64,000 nucleotides of DNA from Pseudeuparius sepicola (taxonomy: Eukaryota; Arthropoda; Insecta; Coleoptera; Anthribidae), in assembly GCA_963920635.1 (NCBI GenBank), contig OY987299.1, forward strand, positions 115,445,373 through 115,509,372, read 5' to 3'. Shown piece after piece: positions 23,101-32,100 of this stretch; the first letter of the stretch is position 1, and every line of letters starts with the position of its first letter. Made by a program: the position numbers and the translations under genes. Under the pieces are notes generated by a model. That model was not told where the DNA came from. It did no database searches and was given only the letters and a program-made list of their open reading frames with translations.

Positions 23101-26100
23101 ACGCGTGGAAATTATTGCAAACAAACAGCTCGCTCAAATCAAACCGCTGTCAATATGGTCGAGCTTAGTTGTCAAATTTATTCCGGGCATCACATTACAA
23201 GCATGCGTTTTGTGTATTTTAGTTTTACCAATCTTAAGCGTTTTACTTCTATGCCACAAAAGTAATCAGGTAACTTAAATCTATATTTATATTATGAAAA
23301 ATTTATTATTCATGTTATTAAAAAATACAAAGAAAACAGCCTAATTCCTATAAATCTTCTCTAAAACGCACAGTCCCACAACACTGGAAATAATTATCTG
23401 GGCTTGGGTTAAGGCATTATTTTTAGAAGAAGAAGAAGATTTGGAAGAAGAAGAGATTGCGGTACAACTTACATAGCACCAAAAAGGGAAAAAACTAGTG
23501 TGACGTATATTTTTAAAAATGACTCAAATTGGCAGGAAAACAGAAAGTGGATTTTTCTCTAACAAAGCTGCAAAATTACAAATTGCATGTATTACAACAT
23601 TATTGAAGATAAAGGGCATTCATTGGCACTAAATTTGAAAAACCGTCAACTTCCCTATTGTTTTCGATATGGTTATTTACTTTTTAGCTAAAGAATACTT
23701 TCAGGTATTTTTGGCAAGATTTTTTAAATGATCAGTGGTTATTTTTTAGTATTTCTTTTGCACAACCACAAATTAAAAATATACTAGAAAATAAAAATGC
23801 ATGATCATAGAAATTTTTTGTATGCACCTGTGTAGTGTGTTTTGCAGTAATCGATAATTTTTACTTAATTTTATATATTACTTCTGCCATTCATTGCGTA
23901 AATATTAATTACATTTTTTTTTATAAAAAAATGTTGACATTTGAGAAAGAAACAAATTGTAGTTTAGGCTCTAGAATTATGCTACAAATAGAACACTCAT
24001 GTGAGCATAACTATAAGCTGTAATAAAAAAAGCACTGTAAAGCAGTAAATCCCATCAGAAAAACCATTATGCCAAAAGTTGTAGTCCATAAAGATTTTAA
24101 TGCTGTTCTGTTGCATGTTTGTTCCAAATATATCTTTGAAGCCGTGAAATGTAAAATTTTATGGTCTACAGGGTGTCAGAGATTTGAGGTTTGGAATAAT
24201 CTTTTGCGCAAGGTCAATGCCAAGTATTTTGTATGAAGATCAACAAAAAATATCTTGGTAATTGAACATTTTTAAACGGTAAATGCCAGAAAATTTAAAT
24301 CTACATATCCGTGGATATAAATCAGTATGTGTTATATAGAAAGTTGGAAATCAATCTATGAAAACTTCGTTTTTGGAGGCATATTCGAAATGAAGTGAAA
24401 AAGAAGAAGACTTATATTTTTTTATTTTAGATTTATACCTAAATGATACCAACAGTACCCTAGAAATTGACGCATTATGGCATTCCAAAAACAACCTAGT
24501 TCGTTATAACAGAGTTCAGAGGTATATGCGATTTGTAGGAACTTTGGATGGGTATTTCAAATTCGTTCATTATAACCATGTGCTCATTATATCTCGTGGT
24601 CTTTATAACTGGATTATTAGTCGCGAGCAGTGCAAATGTCTCTTAGAATAAGTGTCTAGAGGAGTTTGTAAAACGTGATGCATACTATACTTTTTACTTT
24701 TTATATGAGTGTATAATGAAGATTATCCTAAAATATAAAACTCGAATACAATCCTCATATGTTGACAACTAATAATTAGCAATCACATAACGCTAAAGAT
24801 AGATACACAGAAAAACAGGTTAGGTTAGCAGAAACAAAATTGATATTTTAGATCTGGGGCTAACATAATATCCCAGTAAATTAAGACATTTCGAGTGGAA
24901 AAAAATTACCAGAAAGCTGTTTTTTGTGTGAAGACCTTCATTGAGGTGCCCTTAGTACATCCATTTAAACAAGTAGGCTGGTAAAATAGGTAGTTAAGTC
25001 GCGATTTTCATTGTTTTTTAGAATTTTTATTGTTCGATATTTTTTTTAACAAAACCTGTTTTAATGGATGTCCAATACAATGGTGAGTCAGAATTTTTAT
25101 AAAAAAAAACGCTATTATGATTTCTCTAATTTTGGCACCAAACATATGTCGTACCAAGCTTTGTTTTTTTTTTAATACATTGTGCCATTTGACCTAAAGT
25201 ACAGTTTTTGATGCCGTTCGTTTAAAGAAAACCCGATCCGAATCAGACGACAATAATTACAAATTTTATGGGGTTGTTCCGGTTTTAAGTTGGTCACACT
25301 GTACATAGATGAAGATATAATTGAAGATAGGATACCATCAACTGATCAGCCAATTCACGAAGGTGTTTATGAAGAGGATGATGAAGTTGACACGGAATTA
25401 GATCTGGTGAAGGATGAACGAGTGATTTATTCAAAGGGTTGTTTTGAGTGTCAGATGCGGAATAGGTCTACTGGGGATACCACATAAAACAACGGGCCTA
25501 GTACTCTACCGCTTCGGTGGTGTGGAGAAAGTCCGCATTTGTTAAAAAAAAAATACAGACATTGTATATTTCTGCAACTTTAACTCTAACATGATTGATC
25601 CTACCTTTTTCTGTAGAATTTTATAAGAAATACCTTTGGTCACGACTATTTTTGTCAAAAAAGTGCTACTTTTTGAGATAATGTCAAAAAACTGAAAAAC
25701 GCCTCTTTAACACCCTTTAACACTTCTCAGGATGTACTTAGTAAGGGCACATTAATGAACATCTCCAAAAAAAAACAGCTTTCTCGTAATTTGTTCCTAT
25801 TTCGGGCTCAAATTTTTCTTTATTTACCGAGATATTAGTCAAAAATCTCATTTTAGATTGTGGGTGTGCCGATGAGTGTATTATAGGTTACCTATTTCTA
25901 TCTAAAATTTTGCAACGTTCGAATAAAAAATTAGATATGACATCATATTCTACAGGATATCGACAGCTCTACTAAGAATATTTTTCATCCAAAAAGCAAC
26001 GGAAAGAACAATTTTCAATCCGAAATTCCATGAATCATGCTGGGGAATATTTAAAAGAAATAGAATACATATTACAGTTTATGGCTTATACATTCAAGAA

Positions 26101-29100
26101 TGTATACTTACTATTTTTCTTAAAAAACAAGTATCTATTTGAAGATGCCAAATAATACATAATACAAGGACTCTCAACTATGTGCTTCCAGAACATAGAC
26201 TGACAGACTGGTGGCAACAAAAAAAAATGTTATACTACAACTGCACAAAATATTATAATAGTCTACCGGAAAACATCAAACAAACAAATAATATTTTAAA
26301 AAAATTAAAAAACAAGTTTTTGATTTAATACTAGAATTAGAACCCTATTGTATACAGGATTATGTGGGATAACTATAATTTGTACCTCGTTTAGGCATGT
26401 TTCTAAACTGACCTTATATGCTTTGTAATAACGAAATTACATGTGGAAAAGGATTGTTTATTATTATTATTTCTCTATGAACCTTAGGCATATATAGTAT
26501 GTGCAGCGAAAGAGTGCGTCTGCGGTGAGGAAAGTAAGAGGGGCGGAGATCCGCCCGTGGGCAGAACTAGCGCTGAACGAAGCATAAGCGTGCAGAAAGC
26601 TTACTTTTTGTCAAAGTAAATAAATTGTTATTTTTACTTATACTTTCATATGAGGAAATAATTGATAGAAAAAAGTAATATGAGATTGCACACCCTGAAT
26701 TACTCATGATCTCGAAAATACTACCAAGTTTTCAAAACTATAAATTTTGAGGTGCACGCCTGGGGATAGTTATTCCTCCTCTCAACGTCGCGAGAATCTA
26801 ATAATAGGGTACTTGACGAAATTTTACAAACTTGATAAAACAATTCCTGGACACTTGCCTAAGACCCTACGATTATTTAAAAAATATATATTTACGTAAT
26901 TATCAAGTTTTTAGACTTTCTTCGAAATTTTTATGGAAAGCACTTATGACATCACAAGTGTTTTAAAAAGGCAATTTGGCAACATAGCGATACCACTGAA
27001 GTGTTCTGAGACATAACCTTATTCGGCAGTGAAAGTTGTAAGGAAAGTTGAAATTTCTAAATTCTAACCTCAAACTCCCAGACGTATGATGCCCCGTGAA
27101 ACCACATTCAGTCAAGTAGTGTTTTTTTTTTCGTAAATACCTATTCAATCGTTTTTCTGCAATTTTTTTGGCTAGGTTGGGCCTAAAGTCCGGAATTCGG
27201 GCTCAGTACTTCTAAGCACTATGGCGCCTTTATAAACGCGCCTTCAAGATAGTCCCTAGGCCGAGGTTCTCTCTTTATTAATAACTCATAATACTGTACT
27301 ATTACTACAACATATGTACAAACCTTTGCAGTTTTATCCCATGAATTTCGGCAGACGCTAACATCGAATTATTAGAAAAAATTGTGCTACTAAAAAAGCA
27401 TCCAATTTCGGCAAATTACAGATTGTCCTTTCAGGGTCCATGATACCTTACCTTACACATCTAACACGATAACTAGGTCCGCAAACAATATATAATAGTA
27501 AATATCAGTAACAAACTATAATAAATCGTTCAGATAATTATCCACTAATGTTTTGCCAATAGCAACAAAGCATACCCCGCGCTTCCCCACTTCTCCGCAG
27601 ACCCAGTCTTTTGGTGCGACTACTTTAGCTATACCGCGTAAAAGAGACGTCAGACCAGAGGAATATTTGGCGGCCATTTTGAACCCTAAATTAAGCAGGT
27701 ATTTTAAAATGGTTTATATGGGATTGTTCTAGAAGTTTAAATGCTTGAGATTTTATAAAAAATACGAAATTATCATAATTCTACTCCCATTTGCTTGTCG
27801 ATGCGACCTATTCTTTATGTTCCAATATTCCTTTGAGCATTGACTTTATCCTAGGTACCTTCTATATTTCTATATCCAGTATCCGCAAGATTTTTTTTGT
27901 TGGAGTGGTTGCTGCTTTGTTCTGATAAAAAATATATCATTTGATAAAAAGAATCATACTTTTACTAACCCATAGAATGTAGTCTTACAGTCTGGAAGTA
28001 AAAGCTCCTTTGCATTTTTTTAGATCTTATGAAGATTAATAACTTGTTTTTAGTCCAGAATTGAATCAAAAACACAATATGAAACCTGATTTCAAAAAGA
28101 CATGAAAATGTTTTAACCTGTTTTGGAGACATTTGGGATTCCTCAGATGGCTTTCCAAATATACAAAATAGCCACCAATGAATTTTTATTTAGCCACGAT
28201 ACAAACTGCCAATATAGGGTTAAAAATGATGGCGAATTCTATTTCTTTTCATTCTGTGTGCGTTTCACATAAGTGGTCATAAATGGCATTATTGAGCACT
28301 TTTTACTATAGGTTTATCAGCTTAAGCAACTCATAAACACCATTCAAAACAACTGAACGACAATATTTTTTGAAATAACAATTAATTATCTACATTAAGG
28401 CCACGGCCCTCGTAAAATAAACTGGACCGCAATTGGGCCCTAAATCCCCCACCAATTTTTAGCCATCCGGCAGAAGGCGCTATACTATATCCAAGTTAAA
28501 GAGGCAGTGAATCAAAACATTGGCCACCACGTGATCTATTCTCTTATTGGCCTGGCCGTCGTAAAATCTCAATTGTTTACAAGGCAAGCTGAATGCAGGG
28601 TCGGCTCTTCCCTCAGTCGAGTTTCCTGCATATTTTAGATCGGATCGCGAGCAGTATATTCTGTAAATTTATTTTTTGCTGGTTAATTTATAAAGATCCA
28701 CGAAAGGTAAAAACACAATTTTTAGAACTTCTAAAAGAATTAGTTCAGAATTACAAGCCACTTGGAATCTCATATTAGTCCGACCATGGTAATCGATCGC
28801 AATGCGGTCATGTGACTTTGTTTATATCTACTGCCGATGTAACTTGGATAGACTTTAGCTTCCGACTGGATAGTGCCATATTGGGTGCAGTCTAGGGGGT
28901 TTAGTGTGCATTCTAATGTACAAGCGAAATTTGTGGTGGCAACACAAAATGACATTTGACCACGGCCCTCGTGCATTTGACATGATTCAAATTTAAAATA
29001 TCCCTCTAAAATTCCGTATTGTAATTGGACCCTAACAGCCAATAACGTGTGGGCCCAATATGGCCGATCTTTCGGTGGGACATAAATGTATATAAGTGGG

Positions 29101-32100
29101 ACAAATGATTGTATTGGAAAAGCAGTCCAGTTTATTTTACAAGATTTAGGCTCAAACTTTATCATTATTTTTCATTCTCGGGTCGACTTCTATAATTAAA
29201 AGCATTTACACAGTTATTTAAATGGTTCATTCATAAGAAATCGGTTTTTGGCTTTTCCAGAAAATGTTTAGAAATAATTTTGCCTTGGGCGCGTCGATGG
29301 AACAGACACAAAAGCCGACAACTGCAGCTGACTTCGGCCCGTGATTAAAAATCCATTGCCAACTTCAGCTCGTGGCTTCAGAGGGTTTTTAAACAAGGGT
29401 TGAAGTTAGCTGTACTTGTCTGCTGCTGTCGAGCGTGTTTTTCTCTTCTGTCAACAGCTAAAGTTACCTATATTAACATATTGCCCAGTACGAGTCTAGT
29501 TTAGTGAAGGACTCAAGAAAGGTTTCTTACAGGTACAAGGCTCGAAATGCTCAAGGCCAGATTGGCCTCGTGCCGCGCAACTACCTACAGGAGCTGTCCG
29601 ACTACATGGACAGGCCGTTCCAGGACCGTCGGCCGGCCGAGCGGCTCGAAGCCTCGATGGTCAGTTCGCAGGCTTCCGTGGCGGACAGGCCGCACTTGGT
29701 CGACAAGCCTTGGTACTACGGCAGCATCACGCGGAACGTCTGCGACAACCTACTGAACCAGTTTGGTCATGACGGGGACTTCTTGATCAGAGACAGTGAG
29801 ACCAATGTAAGTGCCATCTTACGAATCGTCTAGATATTCAACAACTTTCTTAGTGAATTTGTTCTGAGATGATTTGTTTTTGTTCACAATACCTGATCTA
29901 GATTATCTAGTGACACACGGTACTCTGTTTCTTGTATAAAGGGTCATGCAGGAAGTAGTTACACCTCATTTTTTTATAAATAAAAATTTCAAATTTGCAG
30001 GGTTATACCCCGATTACTCTAAGAAGTCCCGATTTTGTCAGATGACATTCGCCACAAAATCCCTAGAAATTTTCTGTTAACCATGGGTATAACATTTGTA
30101 TATGTTGTCTCAACCAGTTAATGACGTCACTCATTGATTTATAAAAAATAACATAATAAAATAAAAACCTTATTGCAATCACGATTATACCGCTACAAAT
30201 AAAAATAACTATGACTACAACTCATTTTAACAATAATTTCAAACGTCATGGAAACACTTTCATTTTGGTATTTTGGTATAATCAGCTACTTGCGGCTGCG
30301 TCTATGGTACGTACTCAGGCAAATTTTATTTCGGTGTTGTGAAGTGACCGTGATGATTTTCCGGATTGTTCAAAAGGGTAACTTTGGGCAGTGAAAATGT
30401 TCGCGGGTTTTCTACGTTTCATGAGTTTTACCGTTATCTGTGTTGTTTTTGTTCGTGTTATTAGTGGTTATCCATTGTGCAAATGGGCTCGTTACTGACC
30501 TGGACTTATGACCCGGTTGCATTTTTTGCTGCATTGATGCCAACTTAGGATGGCGAAATTACCAATTAACAGTCCCAGTAATACATGAGTACCACTTTTA
30601 GTCTAATCTGACCTTCAAAACTACTTCTCAATTTTGAGCAGAATTCGAATATTGAGGTATTTCTTTTAAAATAATGTCATTAAAAGTATGTTTAGTTGTC
30701 TGTATTAATAGAATTTTATTTGCAACTAGCTGGAAAAACTAGTGAAAGGCTTACAAAGAATAAGGGTCATTTTAAAATACCCATCGCTACTAATGACACT
30801 ATTTTAAAAGTTTTAGCTGCTAGAAATTAAAAATATATAGTTAGTTTAGCAGCTATAACTTTTAAAATAGTGCTATTAGTATCTATGCATATTTTAAAAA
30901 TACTCATTCAAATCGATAAACCTTTCAAATGCAGTAGCTTGTCCAGCTAGTTGTAAATCAAATTCTATTGATACAGGCAACCAAACATACTTTTGATAAC
31001 ATTTTATTTCCGACCTTAAGGACCTCTCAGACACAGCCGACTCTAGGAAAGCCCTGAAGTTGAGTAAACTGGCAACATGGCTTGGGGGTCGGCGCCTCTT
31101 GACCTGTCACTCCCTGTCAAGTATTTTTACAACAAATTTACCAGAATTAGTTTGTGTAGTGCGGGTAGTGGTATCGTCACAAGGTTGCTACGACAAGGCA
31201 GTGTGTCTCTGGGTGGAAACAGACTGCCCGAAGTGCTTGCGTCAGCTTTTTTATAAATTTGTTTTAACATTTGTATAAAAGTTCGAAGTGGAGAATCATT
31301 CCTTTACAATTTCAAGCCTCAAGATGCCTAGAACCGCCAAGGGAAGCTAGAAAACTTAGTTATATACCTGGATGTAAGTCTAATAGTAATAATAACTTGA
31401 AGTAGCTAGGTCTTCTTTCTTGACGGAAGGTGGTCAACTTGTATTCGTTTTGGTTTTGCAAAGGACGAAAATTTAAGAATATAATGATTAAGGGTCAATT
31501 GCAAAAGTTTCTTTACCTAATTTTAAAGTCAAAAGATACTTTAGTTGAATGTATTATGAAATTGACCCTAACTGCCATTTCAATCAGAAGAGATTACTGT
31601 CCTTTATGACATGCAGTTCTCTGTTTGCTTGTTTGTATTTTTATGCAACTTTAACCATAAGGGAAGACAGTCATCATTTGGCTGACGGCGCACTTTGCGA
31701 AAAATTCTCACAAAAATTCGACTTTTACAACAAAATGTAGTCCCCTCTATTTGCCCAAATTTACCATATTATTTGTCAAAAATGTACCTATCCATACCAG
31801 GAATCATACTTATTACTTATACAGACTGGTATTGAAAACCAAAAACAAAGTAATAAATAGAGAGGCGAAAGTTCCCTCTTTACGAAAATTCCCGAAAAGT
31901 TTCCGACCAAAATTTCCAAAACTTTCGGAAAGTTTCCAATTTTCTTTTTTTAATGTTTACTTTAATTAGTCACACTTAGAGCTTTCCAAAAATACCAAAT
32001 ATGTCATATTTTAAGTGAAATTTGATAAAGATATTGTAGAAAAGGTATAATATCGCAAAATTTAAAAGTTTTGCTTTGTAATTCGTATTTCATGATCATA

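Noticed and set aside
28770..29165. 131-codon minus-strand open frame
   Set aside because: Lies within a TIR element; the related copy at 57137 does not keep the frame.
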